DNA of 64,000 nt from assembly GCF_900110255.1 (NCBI RefSeq), contig NZ_FODD01000006.1, positions 237,628 to 301,627 of the forward strand, written 5' to 3'. A program made the position numbers and the translations under genes. Source of the stretch: Actinacidiphila rubida. Lineage in GTDB: Bacteria; Actinomycetota; Actinomycetes; Streptomycetales; Streptomycetaceae. Positions 17,316 to 26,975 of the stretch are shown one piece after another. The notes beneath the pieces are model-generated. The model worked only from the letters and a program-made list of their open reading frames with translations. It made no database searches and was not told the origin of the DNA. The stretch's first letter is position 1, and each line of letters starts with the position of its first letter.

Positions 17316-17638
17316 ACTACCCCGAGGCACGCCGGACCCCACCCGGAACCGCCCCCTAGGGGGCGCCCCTCCCCGTCCCCGAACAGGCCAAGGGTCCGCC
17401 GGAGTCCCCGGCCCACAGCCGGGCGCCGCCCCGGGACTCCCGTCACGACGTCCGCTTCGGGCCCCGGGCCGGCCCACGCCCGGCTCCCGGCCCGGCTCAC
17501 GGTCCGCGTCCGGCTCCGCTTCCAACGCTGCTCCCGGCTCCGCTTCCAGCGCTGGTCCCGGTTCCGCTTCCGGCACCGCGCCGGTGCGGCCGCGAACCGA
17601 CTCGTGACAGGCGCCGCGCGGGTGCCCACAATGCTCGG
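17316..17638. other. Intergenic with short GC-rich repeats
   Basis: No gene is evident between the divergent DUF1707 and MFS genes. At 17500-17580 the motif CCGGCTCCGCTTCCA recurs with small changes, forming a degenerate tandem repeat. The MFS promoter should be near 17600, but I see no clear -10 box. Confidence 0.45.
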
Positions 17639-19147
17639 ATGATGCTCGTCAACCGGGACTACCGCCTGCTGTGGACCGGCCAACTCATCTCCCAGACGGG
17701 CGACTTCGTCTTCGACACGACGCTCGCGCTCTGGATCGGCACCGTGGTCCTGGCCGGCCGCTCCTACGCCCCCGTCGCGGTCTCCGGGCTGATCGTCGCC
17801 GTCGCGCTCGCCACGTTGCTGGTCGGCCCGCCCGCCGGGGTGTTCGTCGACCGGTGGGACCGGCGGCGGACGATGATGGCGGCCGACCTGACACGCGCCG
17901 CCCTGACCGGCGCGCTGACCGTGGTGGCCTTCCTGCCCGCCGGAACGCTGCCGGACGGCGCGGTGCTCGTCGCCGCCTACGCGACGGTGTTCCTGGCCAC
18001 CTGCGCCGCGCAGTTCTTCAACCCCGCCAGGTTCGCGCTCGTCGGCAAGGTGGTCGAGCCGGGCGACCGGGCGCGGGCCGCCGGGATCGGCCAGGCCACC
18101 CAGGCCATCGCCTCCATCGCGGGACCGCCGCTGGCGGCCCCGCTGCTGTTCGCGGTCGGAGTCCGCTGGGCGCTGCTGCTCAACGCGCTGTCGTTCCTGG
18201 TGTCGTTCGCGGTCGTGCGCAGGATGCGGATCGGCGGGGTGCGGAGCCGGGACGCCAAGGCCGCGGATCCCGGGCGGGGCGCCGCGGACGCGCACACCGG
18301 CGGCGCACTCCGCGGCTCGTGGCGCGCGGAGTTCGTCGCGGGCCTGGGGCTGGTGGCCGGCAGCCGCGTCGTCACCGCGCTGCTCGTCAGCGCCGCGCTG
18401 GCCACCGTCGGCACCGGCGCGCTCAACTCGCTCGACGTCTTCTTCGTGACCGACAACCTGGGCGCGGCCGCCCGCTGGTACGGCACGCTGGAGATGGCGC
18501 TGGGCTTCGGGCTGGTGGCAGGCGCGCTGGTGGCGGCCGCGGTGACCGTGCGGCTGGGCGCCCACCGGGTGTTCGCCGCCGGGCTTGCGCTGACCGGCCT
18601 GGGCCTGGTGGTGTACTCGCGGCTGACCGGCCTCGGGCCGGCCCTGGTGACGCTGGCCCTGATCGGCCTGCCGCTGGCCGCACTGAACACGGCGGTGACG
18701 CCCGTGCTGCTCTCCGCGGTGCCGCAGTCGCACCTGGGCCGGGTCATCGCCGTGATCAACCCCGTGCAGCAGCTCGCCTCGCTCGTCGGCGTGGCCGCGT
18801 CCGGCTGGCTGGCGAGCACCGGGCTGCACGGCCTGGACGCGGAGGTGGCCGGGGTGCACCTCGGTCCCATCGACACGATCTTCTCCGTCGCGGGTCTGCT
18901 GGTGATGGCGGGCGGGGCGTACGCGGCGGTGGCGATGCGCGGCGCGGGTGCCGCCCCTCCGGCCGCCGTGCCGTCCCCGCGGGCGGAGGGGGTGCCCGGC
19001 TCCCCGCGGGCCGAGGCAGATGCCGGGCCCTCGGCGGCCGAGGGCCGGCCCTCCTCGGCCGCGCCCGGGACCCCGGCCGGGGACGGGCCCTCGGCGGCCG
19101 ACGGCCGGCCCGGGGAACCCGACGTCACACCGCCCGCTTCGGCCTGA
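17639..19147 (+). CDS. Major facilitator superfamily exporter
   Basis: This 502-residue membrane protein has about 12 predicted helices. The MFS start LVNRDYRLLWTGQLISQTGDF and the loop 2-3 motif GVFVDRWDRRRTMMAADLTR are of the DHA-like exporter subfamily (MFS_3/enterobactin-exporter type). The last 60 residues form a cytoplasmic tail rich in Ala, Pro, Gly and Ser with repeated GPSAA/GRP units. It probably exports a small molecule by proton exchange; the substrate is unknown. ATG 17639 is used, and another Met follows directly. It precedes fumarase by 96 nt. Confidence 0.9.
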   Translation: MMLVNRDYRLLWTGQLISQTGDFVFDTTLALWIGTVVLAGRSYAPVAVSGLIVAVALATLLVGPPAGVFVDRWDRRRTMMAADLTRAALTGALTVVAFLPAGTLPDGAVLVAAYATVFLATCAAQFFNPARFALVGKVVEPGDRARAAGIGQATQAIASIAGPPLAAPLLFAVGVRWALLLNALSFLVSFAVVRRMRIGGVRSRDAKAADPGRGAADAHTGGALRGSWRAEFVAGLGLVAGSRVVTALLVSAALATVGTGALNSLDVFFVTDNLGAAARWYGTLEMALGFGLVAGALVAAAVTVRLGAHRVFAAGLALTGLGLVVYSRLTGLGPALVTLALIGLPLAALNTAVTPVLLSAVPQSHLGRVIAVINPVQQLASLVGVAASGWLASTGLHGLDAEVAGVHLGPIDTIFSVAGLLVMAGGAYAAVAMRGAGAAPPAAVPSPRAEGVPGSPRAEADAGPSAAEGRPSSAAPGTPAGDGPSAADGRPGEPDVTPPASA

Positions 19148-19243
19148 CCGCGGGTGAGCGCTACCTCACAGATTCACGGCCGCGTGGAGGTTCTACGCTG
19201 GATGCGCTTCAGCGTCGACGCAGCCGAGTGAGGAATGCCCCCT

Positions 19244-20899
<1,656 letters not shown>

Positions 20900-20923
20900 T
20901 CCCCGGCCGGCACACGGGATCCG

Positions 20924-20957
20924 CACGCGGGGCAGCCGGATTCCGGCGCCCCGCGTG
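20924..20957 (+). terminator. Hairpin terminator after fumarase
   Basis: Arms CACGCGGGGC and its complement enclose a second perfect stem (GCCGGA and TCCGGC) with one bulged A. The structure is a long GC-rich hairpin 24 nt after the stop codon, with no U tract. Confidence 0.7.
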
Positions 20958-21000
20958 TTGCGTGGGTGTTGCGTGCGACGCGGGAGGGGGGAAAGATCCG

Positions 21001-21012
21001 TAGGCTCTGTGC
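21001..21012 (+). promoter_or_regulatory. Leaderless -10 element before the DUF402 gene
   Basis: TAGGCT, 6 nt, then ATG at 21013; the purine-rich GGAGGGGGGAAAG lies upstream of the -10 box, too far away to be a ribosome site. Confidence 0.5.
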
Positions 21013-21690
21013 ATGACAGCCGACGTCGACAGTTCGCCGCGCAACGGGCGGCAGCGCCACTTCTGGGCACCGGGTGACCAGGTGCTGTGGCGGTATCGCG
21101 GGAACGGCACGGGCGCGGTGCACATCTGCCGGCCGGTGACGGTGGTGCGGGACGACGCGGAACTGCTCGCGGTGTGGATGGCGCCGGACACGCCGGTGGT
21201 GCGGCCGATGATGGCCGACGGCCGGCCGGTGCACCAGGAGCCGCTGGCCACGCGGTACCGCAAGCCGCACGTGCCGAGCGTGGAGCGCTGGTGGGGCGCC
21301 GGGGTGCTGAAGCTGGCGCGTCCGGACGAGGCGTGGTCGGTGTGGCTGTTCTGGGATCCGGACTGGCGGTTCCGCAGCTGGTACGTGAACCTCGAGGAGC
21401 CGCTGCGGCGCTGGTCCAGCGGGGTGGACTCGGAGGACCACTTCCTGGACATCTCGGTGCACCCGGACCGCAGCTGGCACTGGCGGGACGAGGACGAGTT
21501 CGCCCAGGCGCAGGCGGACGGCCTGATGTCGGCGTCGGTCGCGGCGGGCGTGCGCGCGGCCGGACGGCGGGCGATCCGCGTGATCAGGGCCTGGGGAGCG
21601 CCGTTCCGCGACGGCTGGGAGGACTGGCGCCCCGACCCGCGCTGGCCGGTGCCGGCGCTCCCGGCGGACTGGGCCAGACCCGCGGAGTGA
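21013..21690 (+). CDS. DUF402 domain protein
   Basis: This 225-residue protein has the DUF402/FomD-like pattern: WSVWLFWDPDWRFRSWYVNLEEP, then DHFLDISVHPDRSWHWRDEDEF. The acidic and His residues in the last segment match the metal-binding site of nucleotide phosphatases such as FomD and Ntdp. It may hydrolyse a nucleoside diphosphate or a nucleotidyl phosphonate, but the substrate is unknown. The C-terminus is Trp- and Pro-rich. It stands alone between fumarase and the methyltransferase gene. Confidence 0.85.
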   Translation: MTADVDSSPRNGRQRHFWAPGDQVLWRYRGNGTGAVHICRPVTVVRDDAELLAVWMAPDTPVVRPMMADGRPVHQEPLATRYRKPHVPSVERWWGAGVLKLARPDEAWSVWLFWDPDWRFRSWYVNLEEPLRRWSSGVDSEDHFLDISVHPDRSWHWRDEDEFAQAQADGLMSASVAAGVRAAGRRAIRVIRAWGAPFRDGWEDWRPDPRWPVPALPADWARPAE

Positions 21691-21726
21691 GCCGCCGGCC
21701 GCGCGGCGAAACCGCGGAGCCCCTTG

Positions 21727-21754
21727 TTGCGTCCCGGTCGGTCGACCGTAGGAT
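21727..21754 (+). promoter_or_regulatory. Candidate promoter for the methyltransferase gene
   Basis: TTGCGT (21727-21732), 16 nt, TAGGAT (21749-21754) fits a housekeeping promoter and would give a leader of about 160 nt before GTG 21923. Confidence 0.4.
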
Positions 21755-21922
21755 CGGCTCCGGAACACTGCACAATTGCCCAGCGGGAGACGGAGTCTGA
21801 CGCCACGTCACGACCGTGGCACGTCCGAGGTCCGACCCGCGCGTGGCAGCACAGCCAGCACACCGGATGGCGCCTCTGCCAGGCGTCCACGGACGGATGA
21901 GCAGTCAGGGAGGCCCTGAGCA

Positions 21923-22588
21923 GTGGGTACCGGCGGCAACGAGCAGGTGCGGCGCGACCGGACCGGGCAGGTCGAGGCGTTCGACGCCATCGGCGACCGG
22001 TACGACGAGGCCTTCCCCCACAAGGAGGGCCAGATCGAGGCGGGCGGCTGGCTGACCGCCTCCCTGCCGGAAGGCGCCCGGGTGCTCGACCTCGGCTGCG
22101 GTACCGGACTGCCGACGGCCCGTCAGCTCGCCGACGCCGGCCTGCGGGTCACCGGCGTCGACCTCTCGCCCGGCATGCTGGACCTGGCCCGGCGCAACGT
22201 GCCCGGCGGCGAGTTCGTCCGCGCGGACATCGGCGATCTGGCCGACGGCGGGGCGCTCGCCGAGAAGGGCTTCGCCGGGGTCACCGCCTTCTTCGCGCTG
22301 CTCATGCTGCCGCGCGCCGAGATCCCCCAGGCGCTGCAGGCGATCCACCGGCTGCTGGAGCCCGGCGGGTTGCTGGCACTGTCCATGGTCGAGGCGGACG
22401 TGGACGACATGCAGATTCCGTTCCTGGGCCACACGATCCGGGTATCGGGTTACCTACGGGACGAATTGCGCCATGTGGTGACGGACGCGGGTTTCGAGGT
22501 GGTCAAGGAGGAGTCGTACGCCTACGCGCCGGCGAGTTCCGACGTACCGCCGGAGCTGCAGCTCTTCCTGTACTGCCGACGTGCCTGA
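21923..22588 (+). CDS. Class I SAM-dependent methyltransferase
   Basis: This 221-residue protein has the SAM-binding motif I VLDLGCGTGLPTARQ at about 54-68. Next come VTGVDLSPGMLDLARRN (motif II acidic residue) and FFALLMLPRAEIPQAL (post-motif region). The fold matches the Methyltransf_11/25 group acting on small molecules; the substrate is unknown. GTG 21923 follows GAGGCCCTGAGCA, a modest ribosome site. It sits just upstream of the SpoIIE-type phosphatase, an arrangement kept in several Streptomyces, so the two may be co-transcribed. Confidence 0.88.
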   Translation: MGTGGNEQVRRDRTGQVEAFDAIGDRYDEAFPHKEGQIEAGGWLTASLPEGARVLDLGCGTGLPTARQLADAGLRVTGVDLSPGMLDLARRNVPGGEFVRADIGDLADGGALAEKGFAGVTAFFALLMLPRAEIPQALQAIHRLLEPGGLLALSMVEADVDDMQIPFLGHTIRVSGYLRDELRHVVTDAGFEVVKEESYAYAPASSDVPPELQLFLYCRRA

Positions 22589-22654
22589 TCTGACCGGGCC
22601 CGAGCCCCGCCGCGCGGTGGTCGCGGCGGCGCACCGACGGATGGAACGACTCGC

Positions 22655-23063
22655 GTGACCACGGACCAGCCCCGCCCACCCCGCACCCCCGCAGCGCCGC
22701 CGGACCCGCGCGGCGGCTTCGGCCTGGACGCGCCGCCCTCCCCGCCGGAGGCGGACCCGGTGCCGGCGCCCCCGCCGGCGCCGGCCGTCGCGCCCGGCCC
22801 ACCCTGCCCCCCCGGGGAAGGACCCGCACACCCGCGGCGCCGACCGCGCCGCGCCCGGCGAACCGGCTGCCGAACACGGCAAGCAGGACGGTCCGGGCAC
22901 GCCCGGCGAACAGGTCGCACCGGGCGAACCGGTTGAGTACGGTGATCACCCAGGGTCCGCGGACGGATCCGTTCCGCAGTCTTCCGGCGCGGAGGGCCAT
23001 TCCTCCGAGGCCGACCCCGGACGACCGGGCACGCGGGGTGCGGCTGGGTCGTATGGTGAGCGC
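22655..23063 (+). pseudogene. Probable frameshifted N-terminal coding region of the SpoIIE phosphatase
   Basis: From GTG 22655 a Pro-rich frame reads VTTDQPRPPRTPAAPPDPRG. At a run of seven C followed by four G (22807-22817) coding character moves to the next frame, which continues GKDPHTRGADRAAPGEPAAE and stays open into the phosphatase gene at 23064. Removing one base of the run would join the two into one longer protein. The cause may be a sequencing error or a real indel. If real, translation can still start at GTG 23064. Confidence 0.55.
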
Positions 23064-25280
23064 GTGGCCGGACAAGAAGCGGCAGGACCGCAGGGCGCGA
23101 CGGGCCCGTACCGCGACGCATCGACCGCGCCGACCGCGCCTTCCCCGGCGGCGGCGCCGTCCGCGACCGGGTCAGTTCCGAACGAGGGCGGGCCCAACGG
23201 GCCGCACACCCCGCAGAGTTCGCACGGCACCAACGGCACCGGAGGTCCCCGGACCGTCCACAGCGCCCACGGTTCCGACGGCAGGGACGGCGAGCGGGAC
23301 CGCCGCACACCCGAGGACGGCCTTCCGCAGGTTCCCCCGGCCCCGCAGCTTCCTCCGGCCCCGCAGGCTCCCCCGGCCCCGCAGATTCCTCCGGCTCCGT
23401 CGGCTCCCCCGCTCCCGCCGATCCCGGCCCACGGCAGCGGCTGGGTGCCGGGCGGGCCGGACGGTGGCGAGACGCTCGGGTCGTTCGTCAGCACGCCGGC
23501 GCGCGGCACGCCCCTGGACCCGGCCGGACACCCCGGCGGCGACGAGGACTCGGTCGGCATGCGCATCCCGATGCCCGCGCAGACCGGCCCCGAGGCCGAC
23601 CGCCTGCGCTACGTCGGCGCGGCCACCCGCCGGATCGCCCGCGGCCTGGACCTCGACGAGATCCTCCTGGGCCTGTGCCGTTCCGCGGTGCCGGCGTTCG
23701 CCGACGCCATCCTCGTCTACCTGCGCGACCCGCTCCCCGTCGGCGACGAACGGCCGTCCGGCCCGCTGCGGTTGCGGCTGCGCCGCGCGGACGGCGGGCT
23801 CGACGGCCCCGACCCGGCGGGTGACGCGCCCGTCGGCGCGGTCCCGCTGCTGCCCACCCTGGAACCGGCGTACAGCTCCGAGACGATCGGCGTGCTGCTC
23901 GACGGGCCGCTGGCCGAGGTGCTGCGCGGCGTCCGTCCGGTGTTCGCGGACTCGCCGCGGGCCGCGGACGCGCTCGCCGAACTCCTCGGCAACCCCGTCA
24001 GCCTGCTGCCGACCGGGCGCCGCGCCCTGCTCGCGCCGCTGCGTGGCCGCCGCCGGGTGATCGGCGCGGCGGTGCTGCTGCGCCGCAACGACCGGCCCGC
24101 CTTCGAGGCCGACGACCTGCTGGTGGCCGCCCAACTGGCCACCCACACCGCGCTCGGCGTCGACAAGGCGGTGCTGTACGGCCGCGAGGCGTACATCGCC
24201 GACGCGCTGCAGCGCGAGATGCTGCCGGACTCGCTGCCGCAGCCCACCGGTGTCCAGCTGGCCAGCCGCTACCTGCCCGCGGCGGAGTCCGCACGGGTCG
24301 GCGGCGACTGGTACGACGCGATCCCGCTGCCCGGCAGCCGGGTGGCGCTGGTGGTCGGCGACGTGATGGGGCACTCCATGACGTCCGCGGCGATCATGGG
24401 CCAGTTGCGGACCACCGTGCAGACCCTGGCCGGGCTGGACCTGGCCCCGCAGGAGGTGCTCTACCACCTCGACGAGCAGGCGCAGCGGCTCGGCCAGGAC
24501 CGCATGGCGACGTGCGTCTACGCGGTGTACGACCCGATCGCGCACCGCCTGGTCGTGGCCAACGCGGGCCACCCGCCGCCGGTGCTGCTGCACGCGGACG
24601 GCCTCGCCGAGGTGCTGCGCGTGCCGCCGGGGGCGCCGATCGGCGTGGGCGGAGTGCCGTTCGAGGCGGTGGAGCTGCCGGCCCCGGCCGGGGCGACGCT
24701 GCTGCTCTACACGGACGGCCTCGTGGAGTCCCGCAGCCGGGACGTGTGGGGCGGCATCGAGTTGCTGCGCGAGCGGCTGCACGACGCGGCGACGGTCGTC
24801 TCACCGCCGCCGCTGGAGCCGCTGTGCGACGAGGTGCTGGAGATCCTGGGGCCCGGTGACCGGGACGACGACATCGCGCTGCTGGCCGCGCGGTTCGCCG
24901 GGATCGCGCCGAGCGACGTGGCGTACTGGTTCCTGGAACCGCAGGCCCAGACCGCGGGCCGGGCCCGGCGCCTGGTCCGGCAGGCACTGCGCCGCTGGGA
25001 CCTGGACGACCAGCTCGACGCGGCGGAGCTGCTGGTCAGCGAGATCGTCACCAACGCGGTGCGGTACGCGGAACGACCCATCACGCTGCGGCTGCTGCGG
25101 ACCGACGTGCTGAGGTGCGAGGTCGGGGACGACGCGCCGCTGCTGCCGCGGATGCGGCACGCCGCGCCGGAGGAGGAGGGCGGCCGCGGGCTGTACCTCG
25201 TCAACCGGATGGCGCAGCGGTGGGGAGCCACTCGCTTGGGCGCAGGCAAGGTCGTGTGGTTCGAGCTGCCCATCATCTGA
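23064..25280 (+). CDS. SpoIIE-type PP2C phosphatase with GAF and anti-sigma-like ATPase domains
   Basis: The protein is 738 residues from GTG 23064. A low-complexity N-terminus has PPAPQ repeats (about 90-115). Next are a GAF sensor domain (about 180-365), a SpoIIE phosphatase domain (about 395-600: RVGGDWYDAIPL, VGDVMGHS, NAGHPPPVLL, LYTDGLVESR, DDDIALL) and a GHKL ATPase domain (about 615-735: N box ELLVSEIVTNAVRYA, then GGRGLYLVNRMAQRWG). Such proteins dephosphorylate anti-anti-sigma factors and bind partners in stress-sigma switching. The SpoIIE metal-binding Asp residues are present. The upstream frame suggests a longer N-terminus (see 22655-23063). Confidence 0.92.
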   Translation: MAGQEAAGPQGATGPYRDASTAPTAPSPAAAPSATGSVPNEGGPNGPHTPQSSHGTNGTGGPRTVHSAHGSDGRDGERDRRTPEDGLPQVPPAPQLPPAPQAPPAPQIPPAPSAPPLPPIPAHGSGWVPGGPDGGETLGSFVSTPARGTPLDPAGHPGGDEDSVGMRIPMPAQTGPEADRLRYVGAATRRIARGLDLDEILLGLCRSAVPAFADAILVYLRDPLPVGDERPSGPLRLRLRRADGGLDGPDPAGDAPVGAVPLLPTLEPAYSSETIGVLLDGPLAEVLRGVRPVFADSPRAADALAELLGNPVSLLPTGRRALLAPLRGRRRVIGAAVLLRRNDRPAFEADDLLVAAQLATHTALGVDKAVLYGREAYIADALQREMLPDSLPQPTGVQLASRYLPAAESARVGGDWYDAIPLPGSRVALVVGDVMGHSMTSAAIMGQLRTTVQTLAGLDLAPQEVLYHLDEQAQRLGQDRMATCVYAVYDPIAHRLVVANAGHPPPVLLHADGLAEVLRVPPGAPIGVGGVPFEAVELPAPAGATLLLYTDGLVESRSRDVWGGIELLRERLHDAATVVSPPPLEPLCDEVLEILGPGDRDDDIALLAARFAGIAPSDVAYWFLEPQAQTAGRARRLVRQALRRWDLDDQLDAAELLVSEIVTNAVRYAERPITLRLLRTDVLRCEVGDDAPLLPRMRHAAPEEEGGRGLYLVNRMAQRWGATRLGAGKVVWFELPII

Positions 25281-25718
25281 CGAGGGGTCGCCCGCGGCGC
25301 GCGTGATCGCCGGGGGGCGGCCCCGCGGTGTGCGGTGCCCCGCGCGCCGGGCGGGGCCCTCGCGGGCCGGGCACAGTGAGGGCAGCCGCGGAGCCTTTCC
25401 GGAAGGCGACGTTGGGGCTCGCGCAGCTCTTGTACGCAGCCCCGGGCCATGTGCCGATTCCCATGCCCCGGGGCTGCAACCTCCCCCCTCCCGGGGGTCC
25501 CGCCCTCTCGGACCCTCGCCCGTCCCCGGGCCCGGGTTCGCCCGGGCAAGGCAGAGGGGTCCGCCCGTCCCGGGTGGGGTTCGCCTCACCCCGGCGGAGG
25601 CTCGCCCCGCGGACAGGGGCGACCATCGGGGGCGCGAGGTCCCCCAGGGTTCGCCCGGGAGGTGCCCCCCACCCGAGCAAGCCACCACCAGGCACCCGGC
25701 CAGGCGTATGCGCTGCGG
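25281..25718. other. Intergenic with a REP-like repeat, no gene
   Basis: These 438 bp between the phosphatase gene and the PadR operator lack coding-like codon use in any frame. They contain runs of C and G, several short inverted repeats (CCCGGG cores) and a repeat shared with 63.7 kb. Confidence 0.6.
25629..25669 (-). repeat. Dispersed intergenic repeat, copy 1
   Basis: On the minus strand this reads GGGGGCACCTCCCGGGCGAA and continues CCCTGGGGGACCTCGCGCCC. It matches 63729-63769 on the plus strand with about four mismatches in 41 nt. Repeats of this type are scattered between genes in Streptomyces genomes. Confidence 0.75.
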
Positions 25719-25737
25719 GTATACATGAGGTGTATAC
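25719..25737. promoter_or_regulatory. Probable PadR operator
   Basis: The inverted repeat GTATAC-N7-GTATAC lies just upstream of the -10 box of the padR-like gene. PadR proteins usually bind AT-containing inverted repeats at their own promoters, so autoregulation is likely. Confidence 0.65.
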
Positions 25738-25745
25738 GCATCGTG

Positions 25746-25758
25746 TAGTGTGGGCGTC
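25746..25758 (+). promoter_or_regulatory. Leaderless -10 element before the PadR gene
   Basis: TAGTGT (25746-25751), 7 nt, then ATG at 25759. It rules out the upstream in-frame GTG at 25750, which lies inside the -10 box. Confidence 0.55.
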
Positions 25759-26283
25759 ATGTCAATCGGGCACACCCTTTTGGGACTTCTGGAGTCCGGA
25801 CCACGCCACGGCTACGACCTGAAGCGCGCGTTCGACGAGCGGTTCGGGCACGACCGGCCGCTGGCCTACGGGCAGGTCTACTCGACGATGGCGCGGCTGC
25901 TGAAGAACGGGCTGGTCGAGGTCGAGGGGATCGAGCCGGGCGGCGGGCCGGAGCGCAAGCGGTACGCCATCACGGACGCCGGCGTCACGGACGTGGAGAC
26001 CTGGCTGGCCCGGCCCGAGAAGCCGGAGCCGTACCTCCAGACGACGCTGTACGCGAAGGTCGTGCTGGCCCTGCTCACCGGCCGCCCCGCGGCCGACCTG
26101 CTGGACTCGCAGCGCGCCGAGCACCTGCGGCTGATGCGCGAGCTGACCCGCCGCAAGTCCTCCGGCGACCTCGCGGACCAACTGATCTGCGACCACGCCC
26201 TGTTCCACCTGGAAGCGGACCTGCGGTGGCTGGAGCTCACCGCGGCCCGCCTGGACCAGCTCGCCGCGGAGGTGACCCGATGA
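25759..26283 (+). CDS. PadR-family transcriptional repressor
   Basis: This 174-residue regulator starts MSIGHTLLGLLESGPRHGYDL, the PadR winged-helix signature, and continues QVYSTMARLLKNGLVEVE and a wing GPERKRYAITDAG. Its C-terminal half is the helical dimerisation domain (Vir_act_alpha_C type). It heads an operon with an ABC transporter: its TGA overlaps the ATG of the ATPase gene (ATGA at 26280-26283). It therefore probably senses the substrate of that transporter and represses the operon through the GTATAC operator upstream. Confidence 0.93.
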   Translation: MSIGHTLLGLLESGPRHGYDLKRAFDERFGHDRPLAYGQVYSTMARLLKNGLVEVEGIEPGGGPERKRYAITDAGVTDVETWLARPEKPEPYLQTTLYAKVVLALLTGRPAADLLDSQRAEHLRLMRELTRRKSSGDLADQLICDHALFHLEADLRWLELTAARLDQLAAEVTR

Positions 26284-26975
26284 GCGCCGAAACGCTCACC
26301 GAACCGCTGCTCCAGGCGACGGACGTCCACAAGTCGTACGGCCGCACCGCGGCCCTGGACGGCGCCGCGCTGACCGTGCGTGCCGGCGAGGTCGTCGCGG
26401 TGATGGGCCCGTCCGGCTCGGGCAAGTCCACGCTGCTGCACTGCCTGGCCGGCATCGTGCGGGCCGACTCCGGCCAGGTCCGGTACCGCGGCCGGGACCT
26501 GACCACGATGTCGGACCGCGAGCGCAGCGCCCTGCGCCGTACCGACTTCGGCTTCGTCTTCCAGTTCGGCCAGCTCGTACCGGAGCTGACCTGCCTGGAG
26601 AACGTGGCGATACCGCTGCGGCTGGCCGGTACGCGGCGCCGGGACGCCGAGGCGCGGGCCGGCGCGTGGCTGGAGCGCCTGGAGGTCGGGGACGTCGCGG
26701 GGCAGAGGCCCGGCGAGGTGTCCGGCGGGCAGGGCCAGCGCGTCGCGGTGGCCCGCGCCCTGGTGGCCGGCCCCCGGGTCGTCTTCGCCGACGAGCCGAC
26801 CGGCGCGCTGGACTCCCTCAACGGGGAGCGGGTGATGCGGCTGCTGACCGAGGCCGCGCACGACACCGGTGCCGCCGTCGTCCTGGTGACCCACGAGGCG
26901 CGGGTGGCCGCCTACTCCGACCGGGAGATCGTCGTGCGGGACGGGAAGTCGCGCGACACGGAACGGGTGTCATGA
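26280..26975 (+). CDS. ABC transporter ATP-binding protein (MacB/LolD type)
   Basis: This 231-residue ATPase has Walker A GPSGSGKST at 43-51, the Q-loop in FGFVFQFGQLVPELT, the signature VSGGQGQRVAVARAL and Walker B VVFADEPTGALD, followed by the H-loop VTHEARVA. It matches the MacB/LolD group that partners FtsX-type permeases and drives export or mechanotransmission. It is translationally coupled to both the PadR gene upstream and the permease gene downstream (4-nt overlaps). Confidence 0.95.
   Translation: MSAETLTEPLLQATDVHKSYGRTAALDGAALTVRAGEVVAVMGPSGSGKSTLLHCLAGIVRADSGQVRYRGRDLTTMSDRERSALRRTDFGFVFQFGQLVPELTCLENVAIPLRLAGTRRRDAEARAGAWLERLEVGDVAGQRPGEVSGGQGQRVAVARALVAGPRVVFADEPTGALDSLNGERVMRLLTEAAHDTGAAVVLVTHEARVAAYSDREIVVRDGKSRDTERVS

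Noticed and set aside
25281..25700. Open frames of 100-160 codons on both strands after the phosphatase gene
   Set aside because: All are Gly/Pro/Arg-rich and overlap each other in a repeat-containing intergenic region.
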